DNA of 53,154 nt, taken from positions 1-53,154 of the forward strand of contig JAQCBZ010000001.1 of assembly GCA_027621355.1 (NCBI GenBank), given 5' to 3'. This document shows positions 8,290 through 17,546 of this stretch, piece by piece. The DNA comes from Bacteroidota bacterium (GTDB lineage: Bacteria; Bacteroidota; Rhodothermia; Balneolales; Balneolaceae). The notes beneath the pieces were generated by a model. That model ran no database searches. It was given only the letters and a program-made list of their open reading frames with translations, and was not told where the DNA came from. Numbering within the stretch: the first letter of the stretch is position 1; each line of letters opens with the position of its first letter. The position numbers and the translations under genes were made by a program.

Positions 8290-11123
8290 GCAAACCAACT
8301 ATTCAAAGGAGTCAAAAGCGATCCAGTGGGTCTCTTGCAGCAGATCGTCCCATCAAAATCACAGGCGCTCGAGTCCATAATCTCAAGAATATTGATGTAG
8401 AGATTCCTCGCAACTCCTTGACAGTTGTGACCGGTGTCTCTGGCTCGGGAAAGTCTTCTCTTGCCTTTGATACGTTGTATGCCGAGGGGCATCGTCGGTA
8501 TGTAGAGAGTCTTTCCAGCTATGCTCGTCAGTTCCTAGAGCGCATGGACAAACCCGATGTGGATACCCTCACTGGGATTTCACCTGCGATGGCGATTCAG
8601 CAAAAAACGATTGGAAGTAACCCCCGATCTACAGTAGGGACCACAACGGAGTTGTATGATTATGTGCGCCTATTGTTTGCGCGTATCGGAGAGACCTTTT
8701 CGCCTATCTCAGGGGAGAAAGTGAGCAAAGACACCCCTCAGGAGGCTGCCGAGCGACTTCAACAGGTCTTGAGCAACGGCGAGAAGTATATGGTCTTGTT
8801 TCCGGTCGATTTGCACAGCGAGGCGTCGGTAAAGAAGGAGCTTGGGACGTTGCTCGAAAAAGGATTCACCCGTGTGATGAGTGTAGACAACGAACAGATA
8901 TTCACGCTACCCGAGCAGCAAAAAGAGGCGGAGTCGATTCCCGGTGAGAAGCTCCGCGTGCTTGTGGATCGATTAAGCGCCGCATGGGATGAGGAGTCGA
9001 TCACACGCTTGACCGGATCACTTGAAACAGCGTTTCAAAATGGCGCCGGGCGTTGTTCAGTCAAAAAGCGTGGCGGCGAGGAGTGGGACTTTAGTGAACG
9101 TTTTGAGCGAGATGGGATGGAGTTTACCGAGCCAACCCCACAAATGTTCTCCTTTAATAATCCTTATGGTGCTTGCTCACGATGTGAAGGGTTTGGTCGG
9201 ACTGCGGGCATTGATGAAGACCTCGTGATTCCAGATCCAGACAAAACGATTCGGGACGGAGCTATTGCACCCTTTCAAAGCCCGAAACATAGTGCTTCAC
9301 TGAAGCGGTTGGTCAAGGTTTTTGCAAGGCATCAGCTTCCTATCGATACCCCGTATGCACTGCTAGACAGATCTGTGCAAAAGATTCTTTGGAAGGGTCT
9401 CGAAGAGTATGAGGGAATAGATGCGTTTTTTGAGGAGATCCGTGAGCAATTCTACAAAATGCATATGCGTGTATTCTATGCGAAGTATCGCGGCTATGCG
9501 AAATGCCCTGAGTGTGAAGGGTATCGTGTGCGAAAGGATGCGTTGTATGTGAAACTACAAGACCATCATATTGGTGAGGTCACTGAAATGACCTTGGGAC
9601 ATGCCAAGGAGTTTTTTGAGCACCTCCAGCTTCGGCCTTGGCAAGAAGATGTCGCAGGTCAAATTTTGTATGAGATTCGGAAACGACTTGACTATCTGAA
9701 TCGCGTGGGCCTTGATTATCTCACACTAGACAGGGCGACAAATACCTTGAGTGGAGGAGAATCTCAGCGCATTAGTTTGGCGAATGCTTTGGGGAGCTCC
9801 TTGATTGGAAGTTTATATGTATTGGATGAACCCACGATTGGTCTCCACCCTCGTGATAATGACCGACTCATTGACATCCTCAAGTCACTACGTGATATCG
9901 GCAATACACTCGTTGTAGTAGAACACGACCCTGAAATGATGGCCGCGGCGGATCACATTATCGATATGGGCCCCTTTGCAGGGCAACATGGTGGAGATGT
10001 GGTCTTCGCAGGATCCTATGACGCGCTTCGTGAGGCCAATACCCTTACAGGTCGCTACCTCAGTGGTCGAACCATCATGGATATTCCCAAGACCCGACGC
10101 AAAGGGAAAGGCAGATCCTTAGTGCTAAAAGGGGCAAGCGAACACAACCTCAAAACCATCGACGTTGAGTTTCCATTACACCGTATGGTGTGTATCACAG
10201 GCGTGTCGGGGTCAGGGAAGTCTACCCTGGTACATGACACCCTTGTCGCAGCATTAAAAAAGGAATTAGGGCAGTCGGTCGATCGTGTGGGCCGGTTCCA
10301 CACGCTGGAGGGTGGTCTGCATGTGTATGATGTAGAGATGGTTGATCAATCCCCGATTGGACGATCATCACGAAGCAATCCAGCAACCTACAGCAAGGCG
10401 TTTGATGGCATTCGTGACTTGTTTGCACAATCCAAACAGGCCAAACTGCTTGGGTTATCGCCCGGGCATTTTTCGTTTAATGTTCCCGGTGGGCGATGTG
10501 AGGCTTGCCAAGGGGAAGGCGTTCAGACGATCGAGATGCAGTTTATGGCCGACATCGAGTTGGTGTGTGAAGAGTGCGAGGGGGCACGTTTCCGCAAAGA
10601 GATTCTCCAAGTCAAAGTGGATAGACACTCGATTCATGATGTGCTGGAGCTCTCCATCTCTGATGCCCTGGATTTTTTTAAAGATCACAACTCGATCCAC
10701 AGCCGGTTGTTACCGATGGAGCGTGTGGGCCTTGGCTATCTGAAGCTGGGGCAAAGCGCCACGACGTTAAGTGGTGGGGAGGCCCAACGGGTAAAATTGG
10801 CAAAATTTTTGACCAAGCCATCCTCGGAGCATACCTTGTATGTCTTTGATGAGCCAACGACTGGGCTCCATTTTGAGGATGTCCGTCGTTTGCTTGATTC
10901 ATTCCACGAGCTTGTGGACCTTGGCCACAGTGTGCTACTGATTGAGCATAATGTAGACATCATGATGGCCTCTGATTGGATTATTGACCTTGGGCCCGAA
11001 GGTGGGTTTGGTGGAGGAAAGGTGATTGCTACCGGAACGCCTGAAGAGATCATGGAGTTGAAACAAAGCCATACAGGGCGCTATCTAAAACGACACGTGG
11101 AGGCTCTTTCATGGAATCGCTGA
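8286..11123 (+). CDS. uvrA: Excinuclease ABC subunit A
   Basis: UvrA finds bulky DNA lesions and loads UvrB in nucleotide excision repair. The 945-aa product matches the family length and holds two ABC ATPase modules: Walker [11 protein letters not shown] near residue 50 and [10 protein letters not shown] in the second half, with two LSGGE signatures. The second zinc module (CEAC...CEEC) is complete. In the first module only the second pair (CSRC) remains; the position of the first CxxC reads FERDGME, so zinc is probably not bound there. The start is GTG at 8286, overlapping the prolidase stop by 4 bases. uvrB lies on the other strand at 27206-29299. Confidence 0.98.
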   Translation: MSKPTIQRSQKRSSGSLAADRPIKITGARVHNLKNIDVEIPRNSLTVVTGVSGSGKSSLAFDTLYAEGHRRYVESLSSYARQFLERMDKPDVDTLTGISPAMAIQQKTIGSNPRSTVGTTTELYDYVRLLFARIGETFSPISGEKVSKDTPQEAAERLQQVLSNGEKYMVLFPVDLHSEASVKKELGTLLEKGFTRVMSVDNEQIFTLPEQQKEAESIPGEKLRVLVDRLSAAWDEESITRLTGSLETAFQNGAGRCSVKKRGGEEWDFSERFERDGMEFTEPTPQMFSFNNPYGACSRCEGFGRTAGIDEDLVIPDPDKTIRDGAIAPFQSPKHSASLKRLVKVFARHQLPIDTPYALLDRSVQKILWKGLEEYEGIDAFFEEIREQFYKMHMRVFYAKYRGYAKCPECEGYRVRKDALYVKLQDHHIGEVTEMTLGHAKEFFEHLQLRPWQEDVAGQILYEIRKRLDYLNRVGLDYLTLDRATNTLSGGESQRISLANALGSSLIGSLYVLDEPTIGLHPRDNDRLIDILKSLRDIGNTLVVVEHDPEMMAAADHIIDMGPFAGQHGGDVVFAGSYDALREANTLTGRYLSGRTIMDIPKTRRKGKGRSLVLKGASEHNLKTIDVEFPLHRMVCITGVSGSGKSTLVHDTLVAALKKELGQSVDRVGRFHTLEGGLHVYDVEMVDQSPIGRSSRSNPATYSKAFDGIRDLFAQSKQAKLLGLSPGHFSFNVPGGRCEACQGEGVQTIEMQFMADIELVCEECEGARFRKEILQVKVDRHSIHDVLELSISDALDFFKDHNSIHSRLLPMERVGLGYLKLGQSATTLSGGEAQRVKLAKFLTKPSSEHTLYVFDEPTTGLHFEDVRRLLDSFHELVDLGHSVLLIEHNVDIMMASDWIIDLGPEGGFGGGKVIATGTPEEIMELKQSHTGRYLKRHVEALSWNR

Positions 11124-11770
11124 CCGATCTGTCTACCGCCGTATACTCCTCCTTGACGTTGTTGCTCGCGACGTTTGCATCGCTGTTTTCGGTGGTCAAT
11201 CCTTTGGCCGCTGCACCTGTGTTTTTGTCGTTGACCGACCAAGACTCCGACCAAGAGCGCAATCAAACGGCTCGAAAAGCTGCTGTGTATATGTTTGGTA
11301 TTCTCATCACCTTCTTGCTGCTCGGTAGTTATATCATGAGCTTTTTTGGGATTAATCTTGCCGGGATTCGGATTGCCGGTGGACTGATCATTATGCGAGC
11401 TGCGTTTTCGATGTTAAGTCCAGAGAAATCAGGGCGTAAGCTGTCCAAAGAAGATGAGCTTGCCGCGATGGAAAAAGAAGATATCTCTTTTAGTCCATTG
11501 GCCATGCCTTTGTTGTCCGGACCTGGCAGTATTGCGGTCATTATTGGTTTTGCTTCGCAGGCAAATAACTTAATCGATTATGTTGTTTATGGATTCGCCA
11601 TTCTTTTAGCAGCGATTTCAGCCTTTGGAATTTTGCGTCTTGCACCGTTTGTGAGAAAGTGGCTAGGCCAAACAGGGCTAAGTGCCATGACACGGATGAT
11701 GGGATTTATTGCCCTTGCCATTAGTGTTCAGTTTGTCCTGAGCGGAATTTCCCGTTTCTTCAACTTATAA
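11111..11770 (+). CDS. MarC-family integral membrane protein
   Basis: The 219-aa hydrophobic product has about six membrane helices and the MarC/UPF0056 hallmarks: SVVNPLAAAPVFLSLT in the first helix and MPLLSGPGSIAVIIG in the middle. Members were once linked to antibiotic resistance, which was later withdrawn, so the transport role, if any, is unknown. The gene overlaps the end of uvrA by 13 bases and is followed 28 bases later by a DinB-family gene, so it is probably transcribed with them. The family call is firm; the function is not. Confidence 0.88.
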   Translation: MESLTDLSTAVYSSLTLLLATFASLFSVVNPLAAAPVFLSLTDQDSDQERNQTARKAAVYMFGILITFLLLGSYIMSFFGINLAGIRIAGGLIIMRAAFSMLSPEKSGRKLSKEDELAAMEKEDISFSPLAMPLLSGPGSIAVIIGFASQANNLIDYVVYGFAILLAAISAFGILRLAPFVRKWLGQTGLSAMTRMMGFIALAISVQFVLSGISRFFNL

Positions 11771-11798
11771 GGGGTCAAAACCACCCCAAAACCGGATT

Positions 11799-12293
11799 AT
11801 GGATCGGCAGCGTGCTCATTATCGTGAATTGTTTCAGTTTGACTTATGGTCGAACCGCCAATTGATCAAACTTTTTGAACGAGAACCATCGTTTGAACAT
11901 AGGGTCGCATGCATGGCCTTTGTGAGCCATATTCTTACAGTTCAGCAGATCTGGTTCCATAAATTGATTGGCGATGCCATGGCCTCTGAATTGGATCCTT
12001 GGGCAGAGTATTCGGTTGAAGAGCTCAAGCTCAAAGCCAAAAACCTTCATGCGCTTTGGCTTGATGTGATTGATGACGAGGAATCTTCCCTTGATATGGA
12101 GTGTTTTATGTCGAAGCCTGATGGATCGTCGATGCAAATGCCCTTATGGCGAATCTTACACCACCTGATTGTTCATGGACAGCACCATCGAGCGCAGGTA
12201 TCGCAATTTTTAATGAAGTCTGGGATGATGCACTCCATTGCGGATCGCCCTCTCCCCTCTGACGCTCAAATGACCTTTACATGGAACTCTTAG
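11799..12293 (+). CDS. DinB-family putative metalloprotein
   Basis: The 164-aa product has the four-helix-bundle pattern of the DinB/YfiT family, with histidines in the usual three metal positions: one in FVSHILTVQQIW (about residue 45) and two in the HGQHHRAQ motif (about 127-131). Family members bind nickel or zinc and several are thiol S-transferases or are induced by DNA damage; the substrate here is unknown. Its end overlaps the symporter gene by 13 bases, suggesting coupling. It should not be confused with E. coli DinB (DNA polymerase IV). Confidence 0.82.
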   Translation: MDRQRAHYRELFQFDLWSNRQLIKLFEREPSFEHRVACMAFVSHILTVQQIWFHKLIGDAMASELDPWAEYSVEELKLKAKNLHALWLDVIDDEESSLDMECFMSKPDGSSMQMPLWRILHHLIVHGQHHRAQVSQFLMKSGMMHSIADRPLPSDAQMTFTWNS

Positions 12294-13651
12294 AAGCTTG
12301 GACCGGTGCGTTTTCTGGATTTATGTGGGGATACCCTCTGGTCATTTTATTGGTGGGTGGGGGTCTATTTTTTCTACTCTATTCGCAGTTTTTGCCGTTT
12401 CGGTATTTGAAGCATGCCGTCGGCGTCCTCGCCGGTAAATATGATGACCCCGATGATCCTGGCGATATCAATCACTTCCAAGCGCTGTCGAGTCATATGG
12501 CGTCGACGATTGGGATGGGAAATATTTCAGGGGTTGCCGTGGCGATTGTCATGGGTGGGCCTGGCGCGTTGTTCTGGATGTGGATGAGTGCCATTGTCGG
12601 GATGGCCACAAAGTTTTTTACCGGGACATTGTCCATCCTTTATCGAGGCAAAGATTCTGAGGGGGAAATTCAAGGCGGGCCTATGTATGTGATTCGTGAA
12701 GGGCTATCCAAAAAATGGCATGGACTGGCTGTGCTGTTCTCTATTGCGGGACTCATTGGCCCCTTGCCCATTTTTCAAGCGAATCAATTGACTCAAATTC
12801 TGAGAGATTCCATTTATATCCCCTATGGTTTGGTGGATGCTGGAGACCCGTTCATGGGGAATCTACTCACGGGAATTGTCCTTGTTGGACTCGTGTCCCT
12901 CGTCATTTTTGGCGGAATTAAACGGATTGGCTACGTGGCCGCTCGCATGGTCCCAGCCATGGTGGTGGTGTATGTGAGTTCTGTTTTGATCATTCTGGCG
13001 GTACACATTACAGAGGTGCCCTATTATCTCGGGTTAATTGTGACCGATGCATTTACGGCTAATTCTGTTTTGGGTGGGGCTGTGGGGTCGTTAATCATTG
13101 TGGGTATCCAACGTGCAGCTTTCTCGAACGAGGCAGGGATTGGTACAGAATCCCTTGCCCATGGAGCAGCCAAAACCAAGGAGCCGGTGCGTGAAGGGCT
13201 CGTTGCGATGTTGGGCCCTGCCATCGATACGCTTTTGGTGTGTACGATGACAGCATTGGCTATTTTGGTGACCGGGGTTTGGGAAACGAGCGAAGCGAAT
13301 GGAGTCACACTCACGCTGAATGCATTTAATGAAGCGTTGCCAGGTTGGGGTACATGGCTTCTACTCGTGTCGGTGATGGCGTTTAGTGTCTCTTCCATGT
13401 TGGCCTATTCCTACTATGGCACGAAGTGCTTGTCTTATTTGATTGGTGCTAAACGTGCAAAGATCTACAATTACTTTTATGTAGGGACCATTATTTTGGG
13501 CGCCGTCGTATCGATTGATGTGGTGGTTAACCTCATCGATGGAACCTTTGCGACGATGGCCATTCCGACCATGGTGTCTGCTCTGTTGCTAGCCCCTAAA
13601 GTGAAAGCCGCTGCGACAGATTACTTTCAACGAATGAAACAAAACGTATAA
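12281..13651 (+). CDS. Sodium:alanine symporter (AGCS family)
   Basis: The 456-aa polytopic membrane protein carries AGCS signatures: HFQALSSHMASTIGMGNISG near residues 65-85, followed by GGPGALFWMWMSA, GGPMYVIREGL and AAFSNEAGIGTESLAHGAA. The family imports small neutral amino acids (alanine, glycine) with Na+. About ten to eleven hydrophobic helices can be seen. Length matches the family (about 450-480 aa). The start overlaps the DinB-family gene by 13 bases and its stop shares a base with the next ATG (TAATG). Substrate choice among alanine, glycine and others cannot be told from sequence alone. Confidence 0.92.
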   Translation: MELLEAWTGAFSGFMWGYPLVILLVGGGLFFLLYSQFLPFRYLKHAVGVLAGKYDDPDDPGDINHFQALSSHMASTIGMGNISGVAVAIVMGGPGALFWMWMSAIVGMATKFFTGTLSILYRGKDSEGEIQGGPMYVIREGLSKKWHGLAVLFSIAGLIGPLPIFQANQLTQILRDSIYIPYGLVDAGDPFMGNLLTGIVLVGLVSLVIFGGIKRIGYVAARMVPAMVVVYVSSVLIILAVHITEVPYYLGLIVTDAFTANSVLGGAVGSLIIVGIQRAAFSNEAGIGTESLAHGAAKTKEPVREGLVAMLGPAIDTLLVCTMTALAILVTGVWETSEANGVTLTLNAFNEALPGWGTWLLLVSVMAFSVSSMLAYSYYGTKCLSYLIGAKRAKIYNYFYVGTIILGAVVSIDVVVNLIDGTFATMAIPTMVSALLLAPKVKAAATDYFQRMKQNV

Positions 13652-14865
13652 TGGGCGCGCTTCCCTTTCGTTTTCCTAAAAATGATCGTGGGTGGAATCG
13701 CCTTAGTCACTCCTTTTTGAAACTGACTGTCGTTAACAGTGCTCGTTGGATGTATAATCCAAGGATTTTTGGTCTAGAGCATATGCCAACCACAGGGCCT
13801 TGCTTCATTTTTGCCAATCACTCCAACAATTTTGACCCCTTTGTGTTGAATGTGAAGATGCCAAAGGAACCAACGGCTGGGGTCATGACAAGGGATCAAT
13901 TTTATAAGCCGCTTCCCGCATTATTTATGGATAGCATTGGCATTGTCCCAACTAGCAAATATGTGCCAGATCCCTCCGTAATTAGGAGTGTGATCAAGTT
14001 GTTGCAGCAGCAACGGATGATTGTCATTTTTCCTGAGGGGGGACGCCGTTGGTCGGGTCGACCCAAGTCTCCGATTGAATCCACCATGAAATTGTTTTAC
14101 AAAATGAAGGTGCCGGCACATCCAGTTCAAATCCATGGGTCGTATGTTGGGTGGCCTCGTTGGGCGACCTACCCTAGACGCAGTCGGCAGAATATTCACT
14201 TTTTAAAGCCTCTTCATCCCGAGGAGTTTACAGATTACCAAAGCTTTTACGATGCTTGTTTGCAGACGCTAGATTTTCAAGAGGAGCGGCCCGCACCTGA
14301 AACGATTCCTTTTTGGGCCCATAAGCCTGCCGTGGGGATTGATATGTTGCTGTATCGGTGCCCAACATCGGGGAGAACAGGGGCTATTCAACCTACAGAA
14401 GATGGATGGGGAGTTCAGAGTGTGACCGATGACTCCTTTCGTGCCCGTATGACATTGGCGTCACAGCTTCGTTTTGAAGGGTCGGACCCCGAGGAGCCGG
14501 CTGAGATTCTTAGTCCATGGCTCGATAAGATTCGGGAGCTTCCCATGTTTGAAAATGCTCATGGGGTGTTGGAGCAAGATCCTGAAGCGGTACTCTACTC
14601 CATTACGCCAACGTTTGAGCAGATAAAGCTAGGAGTAGGTCACGTATGGCTTGAACGTGAAAGGATACGTTTTGAGGTTGGGAGTGTGAAAAGGGTGTTG
14701 CCGTTGGAGGAGATACTGGCCATCTCGATAGAGCAACGACGGAGTTTATCAATAACCCTGGCTAACGAGACGTGGCAGATTGAGCTCCATCAAGGATATG
14801 CCCTCCAGTGGAAAGATTATATCCAGCGTCTGCAAAAAAAAGAGCCTCCCATACGCGAATCGTAG
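13651..14865 (+). CDS. PlsC-like 1-acyl-glycerol-3-phosphate acyltransferase with extra C-terminal domain
   Basis: Residues about 25-210 form a PlsC acyltransferase domain with the HX4D motif (H57-D62 in NHSNNFDPF) and the FPEGGRR motif (127-133) that binds the phosphate of the acceptor; members acylate lysophosphatidic acid at the inner membrane. The remaining about 190 residues are not part of the usual enzyme. Residues about 300-395 alternate beta strands and end in a helix, which looks like a small PH/GRAM-like domain; this is inference. The ATG overlaps the symporter stop by one base. The terminator of the convergent azurin-like gene lies inside its 3' end. Confidence 0.85.
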   Translation: MGALPFRFPKNDRGWNRLSHSFLKLTVVNSARWMYNPRIFGLEHMPTTGPCFIFANHSNNFDPFVLNVKMPKEPTAGVMTRDQFYKPLPALFMDSIGIVPTSKYVPDPSVIRSVIKLLQQQRMIVIFPEGGRRWSGRPKSPIESTMKLFYKMKVPAHPVQIHGSYVGWPRWATYPRRSRQNIHFLKPLHPEEFTDYQSFYDACLQTLDFQEERPAPETIPFWAHKPAVGIDMLLYRCPTSGRTGAIQPTEDGWGVQSVTDDSFRARMTLASQLRFEGSDPEEPAEILSPWLDKIRELPMFENAHGVLEQDPEAVLYSITPTFEQIKLGVGHVWLERERIRFEVGSVKRVLPLEEILAISIEQRRSLSITLANETWQIELHQGYALQWKDYIQRLQKKEPPIRES

Positions 14866-14873
14866 AGAGGCTC
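14834..14873 (-). terminator. Intrinsic terminator of the azurin-like gene
   Basis: Read on the minus strand, GAGCCTC (14873-14867) pairs with GAGGCTC (14848-14842), with an inner CGTA/TACG stem-like pair inside the loop, followed by a run of eight T (14841-14834). It lies 31 bases after the stop of the azurin-like gene and inside the 3' coding end of the convergent plsC-like gene. On the plus strand no T run follows, so it should act in one direction only. Confidence 0.8.
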
Positions 14874-14904
14874 CAAAATGTACTTCGTTTAAGCGGGTCG
14901 AGCG

Positions 14905-15453
14905 TTACTCAACGATTAGAACACCGACCATACCGCTTGTGTAGTGACCAGGGAAGCTACAAACAAACGTGTACTCGCCAGGCTCAGTAGGCACAGTGAA
15001 TGTGATTTCAGTAGACTCGCCACCACCTATCATTGCTGTGTTGGCAATGACCATATTTTGCATGTCAGGTGCGATATAGTCTGTATCGCGAGCTGTAATC
15101 GATGCGTTTATAAACGCATTAACATCTGTATCTGCGGCAAGAAGTGCAAAATTGTGAGCCATTGCAATAGCTGGCATTTCTGATTCTGTCATTAAATTGA
15201 TACGGATTTCCTCTCCAGCTGATGCAGTAATAGATTCAAGCTTCAAGTACTCACCAACTGACTCACCCGTTGTAATACCTTCGGATGCTTCGGAGACTAC
15301 ATACTTTAATTGATCCACACCAATAATATTAATTGTACGAATGTCATTGGCAGCGGAAGCTGCTTCAGCAGGGGCATCCATCGACTCACCGCCTCCACAT
15401 GCTGTAAATGCGAATAGACTGGCTAGAAGTCCAAGAGAAAGAAGATTTTTCAT
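14905..15453 (-). CDS. Azurin-like blue copper lipoprotein
   Basis: A 182-aa lipoprotein: a signal sequence with lipobox FTAC (C19), an Ala/Glu-rich spacer, then an azurin fold from about residue 38. Azurin landmarks are IGVDQLKY, MAHNF and the final CSFPGH. Predicted copper ligands are H100, C165, H170 and M175. Azurins are small electron carriers on the periplasmic side; partners are often cytochromes or copper enzymes, none of which is seen nearby. The Cys-x4-His-x4-Met spacing is one residue longer than the x3 of classical azurin. It is a single-gene unit with its own terminator. Confidence 0.9.
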   Translation of the reverse strand: MKNLLSLGLLASLFAFTACGGGESMDAPAEAASAANDIRTINIIGVDQLKYVVSEASEGITTGESVGEYLKLESITASAGEEIRINLMTESEMPAIAMAHNFALLAADTDVNAFINASITARDTDYIAPDMQNMVIANTAMIGGGESTEITFTVPTEPGEYTFVCSFPGHYTSGMVGVLIVE

Positions 15454-15562
15454 AGAAGTAATTAGGTTTTAGTTAAGCTGCACAAGATACTAAACCTATA
15501 TGTCTCGCAGTATCATTCCTTATTATCCTTGGACAAAAACGCGTGCCTTCGACAGATTTGTT

Positions 15563-16495
15563 TTAGTCATCAAATCGAAGACGCACGGTGCCGCCAGAAG
15601 TGCTCGCACGGACAAGTGGTCCCCCACTCATGATCACGCCTTCCATTTTGTTTCGCTCGGATCGTCCTGTAAACTGAACCATATCCACATCTACACGGGA
15701 TCCCTTAAGGTCAAGTTCGTACCCTTTTTGTAAAGGGATATCAATCGTAATATTACCACCGCTTGTATCGAGATCAATGTCCCCCTTGACTCGTGTTAAT
15801 TCACAAGTGATCGACCCTCCTGAAGTGCGTGCAATAACCGGGCCGCCATAAGATTCAGAAATCGTGATAGACCCTCCAGAAGAACGCACTTCGATCGAAC
15901 CCCTACTATCGTTTACTTGAATGGACCCACCTGATGTTCGAGCAAGTAGTTGTCCGTTAATTCGTGAAAATGACATGGCACCTCCAGAGGTTCTCACCTC
16001 AGCTGTGCCATCTATGTCCTTCAGCTCTACAGTACCACCCGAGGTTCGTCCTAAAATCGTCCCTTTGATGCCGCTAGCATCAAGGCTTCCACCAGAGGTT
16101 TTCATTTCAAGCTTGGTTGTGGTGGGAGTGTAGACTCTGTAAGAGATACTCGTATTATTTCGCCAATTCCAACCGTTTGAGTTACTCTCGGCCACGACAG
16201 AAATGGAGGCTCCTTGTTGATTGACCACAATGGTGACATCTTCTAAATCACCCTCTTTGATCAGTTTTCCTCCTTTTCGTGCGAATATCTGCACTTCGAC
16301 GGTTGATCTGTCCGACCCAATCACCTCAATGGCCCCACCACTTGTTTCTAGAAGCAACTGTGGGTTGGCAACGTCAAATACCTCAACTTGATAGGCATCA
16401 AGAGCTTGCTGAGCATGCAGGTTGGAAACGCCTATTGCAACGAGTATACAGGCTGTAAACATCGTATAGGTCAAACGGTGGAAACGTAAAGGCAT
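15563..16495 (-). CDS. DUF4097-family exported beta-repeat protein
   Basis: The 310-aa product has a signal peptide (residues 1-29, ending LHAQ) and then a beta-solenoid-like body in which [TS]SGG recurs at least eight times at roughly 15-20 residue steps, as in DUF4097/DUF4098 proteins. In Bacteroidota such proteins are exported or envelope-attached and have no assigned reaction; some act as adhesin-like structural proteins. I chose ATG at 16495; a frame open to 16612 would run into the divergent proline dehydrogenase start and would spoil the signal peptide. It is followed by the azurin-like gene about 109 bases downstream, with no terminator seen between. Confidence 0.82.
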   Translation of the reverse strand: MPLRFHRLTYTMFTACILVAIGVSNLHAQQALDAYQVEVFDVANPQLLLETSGGAIEVIGSDRSTVEVQIFARKGGKLIKEGDLEDVTIVVNQQGASISVVAESNSNGWNWRNNTSISYRVYTPTTTKLEMKTSGGSLDASGIKGTILGRTSGGTVELKDIDGTAEVRTSGGAMSFSRINGQLLARTSGGSIQVNDSRGSIEVRSSGGSITISESYGGPVIARTSGGSITCELTRVKGDIDLDTSGGNITIDIPLQKGYELDLKGSRVDVDMVQFTGRSERNKMEGVIMSGGPLVRASTSGGTVRLRFDD

Positions 16496-16575
16496 GGGTC
16501 TATAGTTAGTCGAAAAGTTCTTTTTATACGACCTGTATCTTTTAAAGTTTCGTATGCCCATTTGTTGTGATTTCG

Positions 16576-16583
16576 TACTTTTG
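16576..16583 (+). promoter_or_regulatory. TAnnTTTG-type -7 box before proline dehydrogenase
   Basis: TACTTTTG at 16576-16583 matches exactly the -7 element TAnnTTTG described for the Bacteroidota vegetative sigma factor, and would put the transcript start about 20 bases before the ATG at 16611. The -33 TTTG element is only poorly matched (GTTTC about 24 bases upstream), which lowers confidence. Confidence 0.4.
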
Positions 16584-16610
16584 TTCACTTGATGATTAAA
16601 CCCCTTCCCC

Positions 16611-17462
16611 ATGAAAACACCCTACATCTTTGCAAAGCGTTTCGTCGCTGGTGAATCCTATGACGTAGCCGAAAAAAAAGTTCAGGCCATTAACCAAAAA
16701 GGGAGTCGCGTTACCCTCGATTTATTAGGGGAAAACATCAAGGATGCCACCGCTGCTGCAGAAACTGTTGATGCCTATATCGAGTTGCTGGAACAGATTA
16801 AAACGTCAACGTTAGATAGCTCCATTTCTGTGAAACTCACGATGATGGGATTGGATATTTCGGACGAGGTCTGTTATGCAAATCTATCGAGACTCCTAGA
16901 TACCGCGAAAGCACACAATCAGTTTGTGCGCATTGATATGGAGGGATCCGATTACACTCAAGCCACGATAGATTTATTCAAGCGTGCACTCAAAGACTAT
17001 CAAGGACATGTGGGCATTGTCCTTCAAGCATACCTACACCGTACCGCGAAGGATGTGGCTGACTTAGCGTCTCTGGGAGCAGACATTCGGCTATGTAAGG
17101 GGGCTTACAAGGAGCCTTCAAGTGTGGCACTACAATCCATGGACGATATTCGCGCTGCTTACAAAGAGTATGCAAAGGTCTTGATTGAAAAAACAGCTTT
17201 CCCACGCATGGCGACTCATGATGGATCACTCGTAAAGTGGCTCCTTGAGTACGCAAAGTCTGAAGGACTCGCCAAGGATCGATTTGAGTTTCAGATGTTA
17301 TACGGATTGCGAGAAAAAACCATGAACGAACTCTCCGCAGATGGGTGGAAAACGTGTATATACGTTCCTTACGGCACCATGTGGTTCCCCTACTTCACGC
17401 GCCGCCTGATGGAAAGAAAAGAGAACGTTTTCTTTATCGCGACGACACTATTAAAGCCCTAA
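16611..17462 (+). CDS. Proline dehydrogenase
   Basis: The flavoenzyme oxidises proline to pyrroline-5-carboxylate, the first step of proline breakdown. The 283-aa product is a stand-alone PRODH TIM barrel without the P5C dehydrogenase half of PutA. Conserved segments include SVKLTMMGLDIS, FVRIDMEGSDYT, ADIRLCKGAYKEP, MATHDGSLVKW, FEFQMLYGLRE and YVPYGTMWFPYFTRRLMER, the last with the paired arginines that bind the substrate carboxylate. It is a single gene divergent from the DUF4097 gene, with a TAnnTTTG-type promoter box upstream. No pyrroline-5-carboxylate dehydrogenase is in the window. Confidence 0.92.
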   Translation: MKTPYIFAKRFVAGESYDVAEKKVQAINQKGSRVTLDLLGENIKDATAAAETVDAYIELLEQIKTSTLDSSISVKLTMMGLDISDEVCYANLSRLLDTAKAHNQFVRIDMEGSDYTQATIDLFKRALKDYQGHVGIVLQAYLHRTAKDVADLASLGADIRLCKGAYKEPSSVALQSMDDIRAAYKEYAKVLIEKTAFPRMATHDGSLVKWLLEYAKSEGLAKDRFEFQMLYGLREKTMNELSADGWKTCIYVPYGTMWFPYFTRRLMERKENVFFIATTLLKP

Positions 17463-17546
17463 GATCTGGTTCCTAGGCTGATTCCTAGAGGGCTAGGTTG
17501 ACTTCTCGAAGGGTAAATCCTCGGTGAGTTGTTCTTCGGTGGGTTA
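17463..17546. repeat. Degenerate ~15-bp repeats between convergent genes
   Basis: The 81-base gap between proline dehydrogenase and the M1 peptidase, and the last codons of the latter, are made of loosely similar 15-16 base units such as GTTGTTCTTCGGTGG followed by GTTATTCCTTGGAAG. Several units contain small inverted repeats (CCTAGG, CTTCTCGAAG, CCTTGGAAGG). There is no T run, so I do not call a terminator, but the string of short hairpins may end or protect both transcripts. Confidence 0.35.
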
